DNA of 64,000 nt from Succinimonas amylolytica DSM 2873 (GTDB lineage Bacteria > Pseudomonadota > Gammaproteobacteria > Enterobacterales > Succinivibrionaceae): positions 554,050 through 618,049 of the forward strand of contig NZ_KB899637.1 in NCBI RefSeq assembly GCF_000378405.1, written 5' to 3'. Made by a program: the position numbers and the translations under genes. The notes below the pieces were generated by a model that did no database searches, was not told where the DNA came from, and saw only the letters and a program-made list of their open reading frames with translations. Positions 1 through 7,705 of the stretch are shown here, piece after piece. How positions within the stretch are numbered: position 1 is the stretch's first letter; each line of letters opens with the position of its first letter.

Positions 1-37
1 GACAATACACAGATTTGATTTTAGAACTGTGATGAAG

Positions 38-63
38 TGCAAAATCATGAAAATGATTTTGCA
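38..63. repeat. Perfect 11-bp inverted repeat with GAAA loop
   Basis: TGCAAAATCAT and ATGATTTTGCA flank a GAAA tetraloop and would form a very stable hairpin in RNA. No T-run follows on either strand, so it is not a classical terminator. It lies downstream of the minus-strand fau gene and could protect a 3' end or be part of a dispersed repeat. Function unknown. Confidence 0.5.
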
Positions 64-178
64 GGGCGCCAGAAAAAACGGCATTTAGGGGCCGGGAGAC
101 CGGAGAAAAAATGACGCGAGGATGAGAAAAAAACAAAGAAGGCGATCCTTCAGGACCGCCCTCCGCCAGTGTCCGGAA

Positions 179-802
179 TTACGGACGGGGTTTTCCGGCC
201 GGTTCCCGGATGTTCTTTTCAAAAATAATGTCCCGGGTGGGGGTGATGATCTCCGGCAGCGGCACGTCCCAGATTTCAGTGGGGAGGCTTTCCACCTCCT
301 GGATGTCCAGAGCCAGTCCTACCGGAAACGGTCCCTCGCCTGTCTGATTGTAGATCTGCAGGGTGCGGTCGTAATAGCCGCCGCCCATGCCGAGACGGTT
401 TCCGTTGGAGTCATAGGCTACCAGGGGGGTACACATGATGTCGATGCGGTTCAGCGGAATAACATTTCTGACATCAAGCTCCGGCTCGGGGATACCGTAT
501 TTGTTGTTTACCATGACGGTGTTCTTGTCATAGTTCAGAAACAGCAAATGTCCCTTGGAGAAGGGATGCAGCACCGGAAGGGCAACCCGGATATTGTTGT
601 TGAGACACCAGTTAATTACTCCGGCGGTGTCAATCTCGCCGTCAACGCTCATGTACAGGGCAATGCAGGAGGCTCTGTTAATGCGCTCATGATGCATAAA
701 ACGGTCAACCAGCTGGGCTGAGTAGTGAGCATGCTGTTCGGGAGTAATGGTTTTACGCAGGTCGCGGATTTTCTGACGCAGAAGAGGACGTGATGTAGGC
801 AT
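179..802 (-). CDS. fau: 5-formyltetrahydrofolate cyclo-ligase
   Basis: Cytosolic enzyme that converts 5-formyl-THF to 5,10-methenyl-THF using ATP, recycling an inhibitory folate (5-FCL/YgfA family). The 207-residue length is normal for the family. The N-terminal RQKIRDLRK segment and the C-terminal GNRLGMGGGYYDR motif (about residues 135-147), which forms the nucleotide/folate site, are diagnostic. The gene follows 6S RNA on the same strand, the arrangement seen in enterobacteria where fau is co-transcribed with ssrS. No clear Shine-Dalgarno precedes the ATG. The C-terminal tail past IITPTRD is somewhat longer than usual. Function is well supported by family knowledge. Confidence 0.95.
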   Translation of the reverse strand: MPTSRPLLRQKIRDLRKTITPEQHAHYSAQLVDRFMHHERINRASCIALYMSVDGEIDTAGVINWCLNNNIRVALPVLHPFSKGHLLFLNYDKNTVMVNNKYGIPEPELDVRNVIPLNRIDIMCTPLVAYDSNGNRLGMGGGYYDRTLQIYNQTGEGPFPVGLALDIQEVESLPTEIWDVPLPEIITPTRDIIFEKNIREPAGKPRP

Positions 803-833
803 ATTGTTTTACAGCTAAAAAGTTACGGGTATT

Positions 834-858
834 AAAAAAGGCAGGTCAGACCTGCCTT
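834..858 (-). terminator. Rho-independent terminator after 6S RNA
   Basis: Read on the minus strand, GGCAGGT-CTG-ACCTGCC is followed by a run of six T. It lies between the 3' end of 6S RNA and the start of fau, so it would end most 6S transcripts and let some continue into fau. Confidence 0.8.
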
Positions 859-867
859 TCAGAATAA

Positions 868-1077
868 TCAATCACACCAGACTCCCAAACAATGTTAAGG
901 TCTGAAACCTTGAACCCGGAAGTTCAAAGCGGGGGACGCTGAAGTACACTTAGGCTTCCTGACGGGATTCCTGTTAAAGATCCGCAGGCCTGCACACCAT
1001 GTACCTTTAATCTCCCTAATCTGTATGTATCGGCTCAGGGACATAACCAAATACAATGCCTAAAAATCGGCGATTGA
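868..1077 (-). ncRNA. ssrS: 6S RNA
   Basis: Regulatory RNA that mimics an open promoter and holds sigma70 RNA polymerase in stationary phase. It is recognised by position (zapA - ssrS - fau, same strand) and by two segments shared with E. coli 6S: CCCTGAGCCGATA near the 5' end (minus strand, about 1040-1028) and the GAACTTCCGGGTTCAAGG hairpin near the 3' end. The closing stem is probably TCAATCGCC (1077-1069) with GGTGTGATTGA (878-868). That gives about 210 nt, a little longer than the E. coli RNA. Exact ends are inferred from pairing, not known. Confidence 0.85.
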
Positions 1078-1084
1078 AGAGAAT

Positions 1085-1432
1085 TCAGCCCTTGTTGCCC
1101 TTTAGGAGCTCCGCAAGCCTCCTTACTCTTGATTCCAGTGTATCGTTTATATCCTTTAATTGCAACGTTTTTTGGTTCAATTCGTGACAAAAATCTAAAG
1201 ATGCCAGAAGCGCTATCTTTTCCATTGACAGGCCCGGAGCCATTTTTCGGAGTTCCAGAATCTTGTCGTTGACCATGTTCTGGGCCCGGATCATGGCAGC
1301 AGCCTCTCCCTTGCGGCAGGTGATGCGCATAGTCTGTCCGGAAAGAGTAAGATTCACCTGTTCGGTGGACAGGGGTCTGATTTCCTGAGCTCCTGCGGCG
1401 GACTCCTGCTCTGGTTCGTTGTTGCTCTGCAT
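1085..1432 (-). CDS. zapA: Cell division protein ZapA
   Basis: Small cytosolic protein that bundles FtsZ filaments and stabilises the Z ring at mid-cell. The 115 residues comprise a divergent acidic N-terminus (1-20), the globular core with VNLTLSGQTMRITCRKGEAAAMIRAQNMV (about 26-54; shown in pieces in the family as the ZapA head), and a C-terminal coiled coil with heptads such as LNQKTLQLKDINDTL. The family and the conserved neighbour 6S RNA agree. A GGGAA stretch before the ATG can serve as ribosome binding site. It probably shares a transcript with the zinc-ribbon gene about 60 bp upstream. Confidence 0.9.
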   Translation of the reverse strand: MQSNNEPEQESAAGAQEIRPLSTEQVNLTLSGQTMRITCRKGEAAAMIRAQNMVNDKILELRKMAPGLSMEKIALLASLDFCHELNQKTLQLKDINDTLESRVRRLAELLKGNKG

Positions 1433-1496
1433 GGCTATTGTTCCCGCTCAAAAACTGAAGACGCGGGATGCCTGCGGCACCCCGCGCGGCATTTGC

Positions 1497-2012
1497 CTAC
1501 TCGGAACCGGCAGCGGATTCTGCGGTGTCCGCGCCGTTTTCCTCTCTGATTTCTTCCGGATCCGGCTTTTTCAGGGAAATTTCGGGTTTCGGATTTCCGC
1601 ATTCGGTGCAGAAGCGGCCCTGATTAATTTCCCCGCAGGAGCACTGCCAGACCACCCGGCTGCGCGGTGTGCCGCATTCCGAGCAGAATTTGCCGCTGTT
1701 CGTGTTGCCGCAGCGGCACTTCCAGATTACCCGGCAGGATTTTGCGGCAGCGGCTGAATTTCTTCTGCTGTTCTGGCGCTTCTCATGCTCGGCCAGGGCA
1801 AAAAGACGCATGGCCTCTCCGGTACCGAAGCCCATAAGCCCCTGTCCCAGCATGTAGCCGGTGCCGTAGAGGGAAGCCCCGAAAGGCGCGGGATAAAATC
1901 CGAAGGCCGGATAGATTCCCGGCCAGATGCCGCATCCCGGAAGACTTCCGGAATCGCAGTCCGGGAAACCGCCGGCAGCGCCGAAATCGCCCATGTCACC
2001 TGAATCGTCCAT
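1497..2012 (-). CDS. Double zinc-ribbon protein of unknown function
   Basis: About 171 residues when read from the ATG at 2012, which has a good AGGAG site seven bases upstream; the open frame continues further but without support. Residues 1-75 are rich in Gly, Pro, Phe and Tyr, suggesting a flexible or hydrophobic segment. The second half has two tandem zinc ribbons, CRCGNTNSGKFCSECG and CSCGEINQGRFCTECG, each with two CxC/CxxC knuckles, then an acidic tail. Such ribbons usually mediate protein or nucleic-acid contacts. The nearest relatives by pattern are SPFH-linked double zinc-ribbon proteins, but no SPFH domain is present. Specific function is unknown. Confidence 0.7.
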   Translation of the reverse strand: MDDSGDMGDFGAAGGFPDCDSGSLPGCGIWPGIYPAFGFYPAPFGASLYGTGYMLGQGLMGFGTGEAMRLFALAEHEKRQNSRRNSAAAAKSCRVIWKCRCGNTNSGKFCSECGTPRSRVVWQCSCGEINQGRFCTECGNPKPEISLKKPDPEEIREENGADTAESAAGSE

Positions 2013-2328
2013 AGAGTTCTCCTGCTGTTTTCTGTTATGCCGGCAGTTTTCTGTGCCCGGAAAGCCGCCGGTTCTCATTAATGATACCTGTTTTGACAGG
2101 ATTTGCCGTGCGCAGTTCCCGAAAACGCAAGAATTCTTAATTTTTGTCTGGATTTTCGGATTTTCCGGGAGCTCTTCTGTTCCTGTCCGGCACATTCAGG
2201 AGCAGCGCCCGGGGTACGGGAACCGGGCCGCTCCCGAAAAACCGGGGCTTTCGAATTAGGAAATCCGGATAATGAGTGCAGATTCCTGAATTCCGGCCCC
2301 CGAATTCCTGCCGGCTCGCAATAATTCT

Positions 2329-2357
2329 TTGCAAAGGCGGGGGTTAATGATTATAAT
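2329..2357 (+). promoter_or_regulatory. Sigma70-type promoter
   Basis: TTGCAA (2329-2334) and a perfect TATAAT (2352-2357) are separated by exactly 17 bp. The predicted start is near 2364. It is the best -10/-35 match I noticed in the window and points to the terminator at 2478-2500 rather than directly to rluB. Confidence 0.55.
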
Positions 2358-2363
2358 TCTCCC

Positions 2364-2500
2364 GTTCCCGTGAAGAATCGGGACTTTCAGTTCAAAGAAT
2401 CATATCCCTCAGTCGTTGTTTCCGAACCGGATGTGGCACGGCTGTCCTGGTATCCTGCCAGAGCTGTTATTCGGAATGCCCCGCTTGGCGGGCCTTTTTG
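2364..2500 (+). ncRNA. Candidate small RNA or attenuated leader upstream of rluB
   Basis: A segment of about 137 nt runs from a strong promoter to a hairpin with five T. It has no plausible reading frame with a ribosome site. TTCCGAA (2420-2426) can pair with TTCGGAA (2471-2477), enclosing a CTGG/CCAG inner stem, so the RNA looks folded. It matches neither SRP RNA, tmRNA nor RNase P as I know them. It may be a free sRNA, or a leader whose readthrough feeds rluB 80 bp downstream. Confidence 0.35.
2478..2500 (+). terminator. Rho-independent terminator
   Basis: CCCGC-TTG-GCGGG stem followed by CCTTTTT. It ends the candidate small RNA and lies 80 bp before rluB. Confidence 0.6.
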
Positions 2501-2576
2501 ATTGTCATTTGATTTTTTTTTCCTTCAGTAATTTTGCGCTTTGCCGTGAGGCAGTACAGCGCCGGGTTTTTTATTT

Positions 2577-3953
2577 ATGAGTGAAAAGTTGCATAAAGTT
2601 CTGGCAGAAACCGGACTCGGTTCCCGCCGTAATATGGAAGAGGCCATCAAGGAAGGCCGAGTTAGCGTTGACGGAAAGATTGCCGGACTCGGTGATCGGG
2701 TTGAGGGAACCGAAACCATCAGGGTGGACGGCAGGATAATTAAAACCGGAAATCAGGAAAAGCCGGTATGCCGCGTTCTTATGTATAACAAGCCTGAGGG
2801 GCAGATGTGCACCAGGATGGATCCTCAGGGCCGTCCTACGGTGTTCGACCGTCTTCCCCAGGTTTCCAATGGCCGCTGGATATATGTGGGGCGTCTGGAC
2901 GTGAATACCTCAGGACTTCTCCTCCTTACCACCGACGGGGCCCTTTCCAATGCCCTTACCCATCCGAGCCGTGAAATGGAGCGTGTCTATGCGGTCCGGG
3001 TTTTCGGTGATGTTACCCCGGATCATGTCCGGAAGCTGACCTCCGGTGTGGATCTGGAGGATGGTCCGGCTCATTTTGCCAAAGTGGAGCAGGGCGGCGG
3101 AGAAGGCATGAACAAGTGGTTCTATGTCACCCTTCGCGAGGGCCGCAAGCGTGAGGTCAGAAGACTCTGGGAGGCACTGGGGTTCCGGGTGAGCCGTCTC
3201 AAGAGGATCAGATACGCCTGCGTGGAGCTCGGCAAGCTTCCCGAGGGCGGCTGGCGGGAGCTGACTCTGAATGAGGTTAACGATCTCAGGAAGATGGTCG
3301 GACTGGCTCCGGAAAGCCGCACCGTGCTCACTGCCGATGATCAGCCCTCCGGGGCCCGGGAGGAGTATCTCGAGAGAAGACAGATGCAGAAATCATTCCG
3401 CCGCTACCGTGAGAAACAGGGGGTAGGCGGCAGAAACGGCGGATCCCGTTCTTCGGTGCCCGGAGGCGGGAGCTCCCGGATGCGGGACGCTGTGGCCCGG
3501 GATTCCGGTACCTCCTTTGTGAGTTCCTATCTCCCGAGCCGGAAGCCCAGACCATACATTCCGGTTACCGGTCTTAACCGGGACGATGAGCGGCTCGGAC
3601 TTGATTCTCCCTTTGCCGGAAAGCCCCGCCGGAATACGGGCCGCTCCGGCGATAAGTCCGGTGCAGCCAGATCCTTCGGCAGACGTTCCGGCGGACAGGA
3701 ATTCCCGGTCTGGGGAGAACGCAGCGAGCGCGGGGACAGGAGCGAATCCCGGCAGAAGAAGGGGGGCTTTTCCGGAAAATACTCCCGTTCATCTGAAAAT
3801 GGCGAAAGATCCCGGGATCGGGATCCGGACAGAAAGACGTTCCGCGATGCCCCCAGAAAGTCCCGCGGTGCTCAGGATTTCCGCCGGAAGTCCCCGGCCA
3901 GAAGCTCAGCCCGCGGTGCTTCCCGGAACAGCAGATCCGAAATCGATTTTTAG
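2577..3953 (+). CDS. rluB: 23S rRNA pseudouridine synthase RluB with long basic tail
   Basis: RluB/RsuA-family enzyme that isomerises a uridine in helix 89 of 23S rRNA (U2605 in E. coli). An S4 RNA-binding domain covers about residues 3-50 (LGSRRNMEEAIKEGRVSVDG). The catalytic domain follows with GRLDVNTSGLLLLTTDG, whose Asp (about 107) is the nucleophile, and the REGRKREVRRLWEALGF motif near 190. E. coli RluB has about 290 residues; this one has 458. The extra C-terminal 190 residues are Arg/Gly/Ser-rich and probably disordered RNA-binding sequence. Assignment to RluB rather than RluE or RsuA rests on length and overall pattern. Confidence 0.9.
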   Translation: MSEKLHKVLAETGLGSRRNMEEAIKEGRVSVDGKIAGLGDRVEGTETIRVDGRIIKTGNQEKPVCRVLMYNKPEGQMCTRMDPQGRPTVFDRLPQVSNGRWIYVGRLDVNTSGLLLLTTDGALSNALTHPSREMERVYAVRVFGDVTPDHVRKLTSGVDLEDGPAHFAKVEQGGGEGMNKWFYVTLREGRKREVRRLWEALGFRVSRLKRIRYACVELGKLPEGGWRELTLNEVNDLRKMVGLAPESRTVLTADDQPSGAREEYLERRQMQKSFRRYREKQGVGGRNGGSRSSVPGGGSSRMRDAVARDSGTSFVSSYLPSRKPRPYIPVTGLNRDDERLGLDSPFAGKPRRNTGRSGDKSGAARSFGRRSGGQEFPVWGERSERGDRSESRQKKGGFSGKYSRSSENGERSRDRDPDRKTFRDAPRKSRGAQDFRRKSPARSSARGASRNSRSEIDF

Positions 3954-3974
3954 AGCGGAAAGCATCCGCAGTAA

Positions 3975-4004
3975 GGGCCCGGTTTTCCTGCGGGCCTCGT
4001 TTTG
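3975..4004 (+). terminator. Terminator after rluB
   Basis: GGCCCG (3976-3981) pairs with CGGGCC (3991-3996) and is followed by TCGTTTT. It lies just after the rluB stop. Confidence 0.6.
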
Positions 4005-4023
4005 CCGTTCTGCAGGCGGTCCC

Positions 4024-4049
4024 AGGCTCTGTTTTTCAGGGCCTTTTTA
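4024..4049 (+). terminator. Second terminator after rluB
   Basis: AGGCTCTG (4024-4031) pairs along eight bases with CAGGGCCT (4037-4044), one G-T pair included, followed by TTTTATTAT. With the previous hairpin it forms a tandem terminator separating rluB from the TerC gene. Confidence 0.6.
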
Positions 4050-4174
4050 TTATCCGGACAGGTGTTTTTCGGCAGGAGTCCCGCAATTCGTCTGTTCCGG
4101 CAAGAAATTATCCCGTACAGGCTCTTTCTGTATGTATAATTGATTGAGTGCAGGTATCCGGAGAATATCTTAAA

Positions 4175-5749
4175 GTGTTTGACATGATGTGGGTTCACGA
4201 TCCTTCGGCATGGCTCGGGCTTCTTACCCTGGTGGTGCTGGAGATTGTCCTCGGAATAGACAATCTGGTTTTCATTGCCGTGCTGGCGTCAAAGCTGCCG
4301 CTCAGACTGCAGGACAAGGCCCGCTACATTGGACTGGGCATGGCGCTCGTGGTGCGGCTCATGCTGATTTCGGCCATCTCCTGGATCGTCACTCTTACCA
4401 AACCGGTTATGGAGCTTTTCGGTACCGGCTTTTCGGCCCGGGATATCATTATGCTTCTGGGCGGCGGATTCCTCCTTTACAAGGCCACCGCCGAGCTTCA
4501 TGACAAGCTGGAGGGGCACGAGGAGAAGGTTTCCTCGTCCCGGGCCGCAACTCACGCCTTCTGGCTGGTGGTGCTGCAGATTGTGGTGCTGGATGCGGTG
4601 TTCTCTCTGGATTCCGTGATTACCGCCGTGGGAATGTGCGAGCATGTTTTCATCATGATGTTCGCGGTTATTATTGCCATGATTATCATGGTCTGGAGCT
4701 CGCGGCCTCTCACAGTTTTTGTCAGCAGGCATCCCACGCTGGTGATTCTCTGTCTGAGCTTCCTTCTGATGATCGGCTTTTCACTCCTGGCCGAGGGGCT
4801 TCATATTCATGTTCCCAAGACCTACCTCTATGTGGCAATCGGCTTCTCCATCCTGATTGAAATCTTTAATCAGATCGCCAGGAAGAACAGCCTCAGACTG
4901 AGATCCGACATCAAGAACAGCCGGGAACTGGCGGCCTCGCTGGTGCTCCGGATTCTCGGATCCCGCAGCGACAGTCAGGTCCAGACTATCAAGGAGTCCA
5001 TTGTGGCCCCCCCGGAGGCAGTTTTTGATTCCGCAGAAAAGGATATGGTCTCCCGGGTGCTGCAGCTTTCCAATCAGCCGGTGCGATCCATTATGACTGC
5101 CCGCCGGGATGTGGTGATGGTTGATATCTCCCAGGATCGCCGGGAGATTATGAAGACTCTGGCTGAAAGTCCCTTCAGCCATCTTGTGGCCTACCGGGAC
5201 GGAAACCGGGATGCTCCCATTGGCATAATAAACAAGTCCGAGGTGCTGTCTCAGGAGGTTATGTCCGGCACGGAGGCTGTGGATTTTCAGAAGCTGGTCA
5301 AGCAGCCGCTCCTGATTCCGGAAACCGTCAGTGTGCTAAAGGCGCTGCAGGAGGCCAAGAACGCCAAGATCTACAACGTTCTTGTAGTTGACGAGTTTGG
5401 CAACTACGAGGGGCTGGTGACCATGCATGACATCATGGAGTGCTTTTCCGGAGACCTGCCGGAACGCAGCGAAATGGCCGAGATCAGAAAGCTGGATGAC
5501 GGATCCTTTCTGGTCCGGGCCGATATCTCGCTTTCGGAGCTGGAGATGCATTCCGGATGCCATATCGAGCCCAGCGCCCACTATCATACTCTTGCCGGCT
5601 TTGTTATTGAAACTCTGCAGAATCTTCCCGAGTCCGGCACTGAATTTTACCGGGATGGCTGGCTGTTCCGGATTACCGAGGTAGAAAACAATACCGTGGC
5701 GCAGGTACGGATCTTCCCCCCGAAACCCCTTGCTGCGGACAAAGAATAA
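4175..5749 (+). CDS. TerC-family membrane protein with CBS pair and CorC/HlyC domain (YegH/YoaE type)
   Basis: Inner-membrane protein of the YegH/YoaE family. TerC-type proteins are thought to handle metal ions, with recent work pointing to manganese export; the substrate here is not known. From the GTG at 4175, preceded by GGAG, it has about 524 residues, like E. coli YegH and YoaE; a GTG at 4148 would add nine. Residues about 10-235 are the seven-helix TerC domain with the paired acidic motifs LEIVLGIDNLVF and LDAVFSLDSVITA. About 290-425 is a CBS pair and 440-524 a transporter-associated CorC/HlyC domain. It is followed after 12 bp by a membrane glycosyltransferase-like gene, likely in one operon. 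Confidence 0.85.
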   Translation: MFDMMWVHDPSAWLGLLTLVVLEIVLGIDNLVFIAVLASKLPLRLQDKARYIGLGMALVVRLMLISAISWIVTLTKPVMELFGTGFSARDIIMLLGGGFLLYKATAELHDKLEGHEEKVSSSRAATHAFWLVVLQIVVLDAVFSLDSVITAVGMCEHVFIMMFAVIIAMIIMVWSSRPLTVFVSRHPTLVILCLSFLLMIGFSLLAEGLHIHVPKTYLYVAIGFSILIEIFNQIARKNSLRLRSDIKNSRELAASLVLRILGSRSDSQVQTIKESIVAPPEAVFDSAEKDMVSRVLQLSNQPVRSIMTARRDVVMVDISQDRREIMKTLAESPFSHLVAYRDGNRDAPIGIINKSEVLSQEVMSGTEAVDFQKLVKQPLLIPETVSVLKALQEAKNAKIYNVLVVDEFGNYEGLVTMHDIMECFSGDLPERSEMAEIRKLDDGSFLVRADISLSELEMHSGCHIEPSAHYHTLAGFVIETLQNLPESGTEFYRDGWLFRITEVENNTVAQVRIFPPKPLAADKE

Positions 5750-5761
5750 CGGAGGTATCAG

Positions 5762-7702
5762 ATGAGCAATCTTCTCAGCTCCTGGCTTAGGAATAACGAG
5801 CATGAGGTTATTCTCTGCTCCCTCTGCTTTCTGGCAGTGTCCTTTTCTTTTCTTAACCCTCTCTGGTTCGGTCAGGCCCCGGGGTTTGACGGTTCTCTTT
5901 TTGCAGTCATCGGAAAAATGTTTGCCGGCGGAGAGGTGCTTTACCGGGATATTATCGATATCAAGGGCCCCGGGATCTTCTTTATTGATCTTGTCGGCTA
6001 CCGGATCGGCGGCTTCCGGGGCATAGCCTTTATAGAAACCATTCTTCTGGTTTTTGGTGTTATTTCCGTGGATTTGGCGCTCCGGGTGTTCCGGCTGAGC
6101 CCTCTGGCCCGGTTCTGCTCCATAATGACAGTGCTGACCCTCCATGGGTTCAGATACCACTACGGTAATATGACCGAGGACTATGCGCTGTATTTTTCCA
6201 TGATTGCCAGCTACCCCTTCGCTCTGATGCTCGGCCTCCGGAGATTCAGCTGGAGAATGGGCTTTCTGATTTCCCTTCTGTTTGCGGCCACAGTTTCCAT
6301 GCGCATCAATAACGGGGCCTATTTCGGCGCCTGGTATGTCATGCTGTTTTTCTTCTTTCTGTCCAACAGAAAAATTCCGGATGCTCTGGGGCTTTTCCTG
6401 ACCAGTCTTACCGGGCTGGCGATAGTGTTCGGGGGATTTGGTCTCTATTTTTATTCCCAGGGCGGCATGGCTCTGGTGAACGAAGCGATTTTTTACAGCT
6501 TCTCCGTGTTCTTCAAGGATGGCGCCTACGGCTCTCCGGGATTCAATCTTCTGGCCGGCCTCACGGGACTGTTCCGGACCGGACTTCTGCCTTTGGTGCT
6601 CGGTACGGCGCTGGTGCTGTTCAGAAAGGACAACTATCTTATCATGAACGCCCGGTACAATGACCGGAACTGGTTTCTGTTCTATCTGCTTCTGGGAATT
6701 GTGTTTACTGTAATTGCCAACAGCATTTCAGGCCATGTTTATGATCATTATGACGAGCTTTTCCTGACGTTTATGTTCATTCCGCTGGGATTCCTGGTGC
6801 ATCGCTATCTGCATGTGATACAGGACATCAATATCAGCTTTCTGACCATCTTTTTTCTGATTATCTTTCTGCTGTCAGAGCATATCCTGTGGACCTGGGC
6901 TCACCATGAATGGTCGTACTTCACGGTCTGGTTCCATGTGGGAATCGATGCTCTCATTGCCGGAGCATTGGCAATGGGACTGTTTTTTCTGAGAAGACTG
7001 GCAGGAAGATACTGGCACAGTCACACCATGTTCCTGTGCATAAGCATTGTGGCGGCCTTAGTGCTGGGAGTCTACGCCATGATTCTGGGGCATTCCCGGG
7101 GCCGTCCCTGGGATGCGGAGACCCAGGAAATTGTGGATGTGGTCCGGATGCAGACTACGGATCAGGACCGGATCTGGGTGGAGGGCGATGCGCCGCAGTA
7201 CTATCTCTGGACTGACCGCAATGCTGCCGCCCCGCAGCTGTTTTTCGGCAATGTGAATCCTGGCTATGATGTCCGGATGAAGGTGCTGAGCTCCATCACC
7301 TTCTTCAAGCCCCGGTTTATCATTTTCACCGGAAAGAGGCTCAATGCCTATCGGGACGCCGAAGCCAGAAACATGGTGGAGACAGTGTTCAGCTATTCCG
7401 AACAGATGTTCTACCGCTATATCTTCACCAACTATGAAGAGATCCTGCCCCGGCTGTTCGCTCTTAAGACCTCTGAAAACTCCGCTGGCGGTCCGTCAGT
7501 GATTCCGGAGGATGTCGGAGAGGACGATTCCAAATCTCAGGAGGCCGGGAATGGTGCGGCGGCAGAACCGGAATCCGGTGAGCTCAGGCTTATTGACGGC
7601 GGTGTTTCCGAAAAATCTCCGGGCGAGGTACCTGCTCAGGCGCCCGCAGAATCCCGGAAGCCGGCCGGCGAGCCTATAGAGATGCCTCCCAGCAAGGGCT
7701 GA
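5762..7702 (+). CDS. GT-C type polytopic membrane protein (putative glycosyltransferase)
   Basis: 646 residues with about a dozen hydrophobic helices between residues 15 and 460. The first large loop carries GEVLYRDIIDIKGPG (about 57-71), resembling the LYRD-x5-K-x-P loop of GT-C (PMT/ArnT/GT39-like) glycosyltransferases that use polyprenyl-phosphate sugars. A soluble periplasmic-looking domain follows (about 460-570), then a 75-residue acidic, Pro/Ala/Ser-rich tail that looks disordered. The ATG has a textbook GGAGG site and begins 12 bp after the TerC gene. Donor and acceptor cannot be told from sequence. It ends four bases from convergent tilS. Confidence 0.6.
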   Translation: MSNLLSSWLRNNEHEVILCSLCFLAVSFSFLNPLWFGQAPGFDGSLFAVIGKMFAGGEVLYRDIIDIKGPGIFFIDLVGYRIGGFRGIAFIETILLVFGVISVDLALRVFRLSPLARFCSIMTVLTLHGFRYHYGNMTEDYALYFSMIASYPFALMLGLRRFSWRMGFLISLLFAATVSMRINNGAYFGAWYVMLFFFFLSNRKIPDALGLFLTSLTGLAIVFGGFGLYFYSQGGMALVNEAIFYSFSVFFKDGAYGSPGFNLLAGLTGLFRTGLLPLVLGTALVLFRKDNYLIMNARYNDRNWFLFYLLLGIVFTVIANSISGHVYDHYDELFLTFMFIPLGFLVHRYLHVIQDINISFLTIFFLIIFLLSEHILWTWAHHEWSYFTVWFHVGIDALIAGALAMGLFFLRRLAGRYWHSHTMFLCISIVAALVLGVYAMILGHSRGRPWDAETQEIVDVVRMQTTDQDRIWVEGDAPQYYLWTDRNAAAPQLFFGNVNPGYDVRMKVLSSITFFKPRFIIFTGKRLNAYRDAEARNMVETVFSYSEQMFYRYIFTNYEEILPRLFALKTSENSAGGPSVIPEDVGEDDSKSQEAGNGAAAEPESGELRLIDGGVSEKSPGEVPAQAPAESRKPAGEPIEMPPSKG

Positions 7703-7705
7703 TGG

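Larger units (their letters stand above)
2013..2576. other. Intergenic region with a predicted short transcription unit
   Basis: 564 bp without a convincing protein gene. It holds the 5' side of the zinc-ribbon gene, a plus-strand promoter (2329-2357), a predicted small RNA (2364-2500) with terminator, and the weak leader of rluB, whose start has no strong Shine-Dalgarno. Confidence 0.6.
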
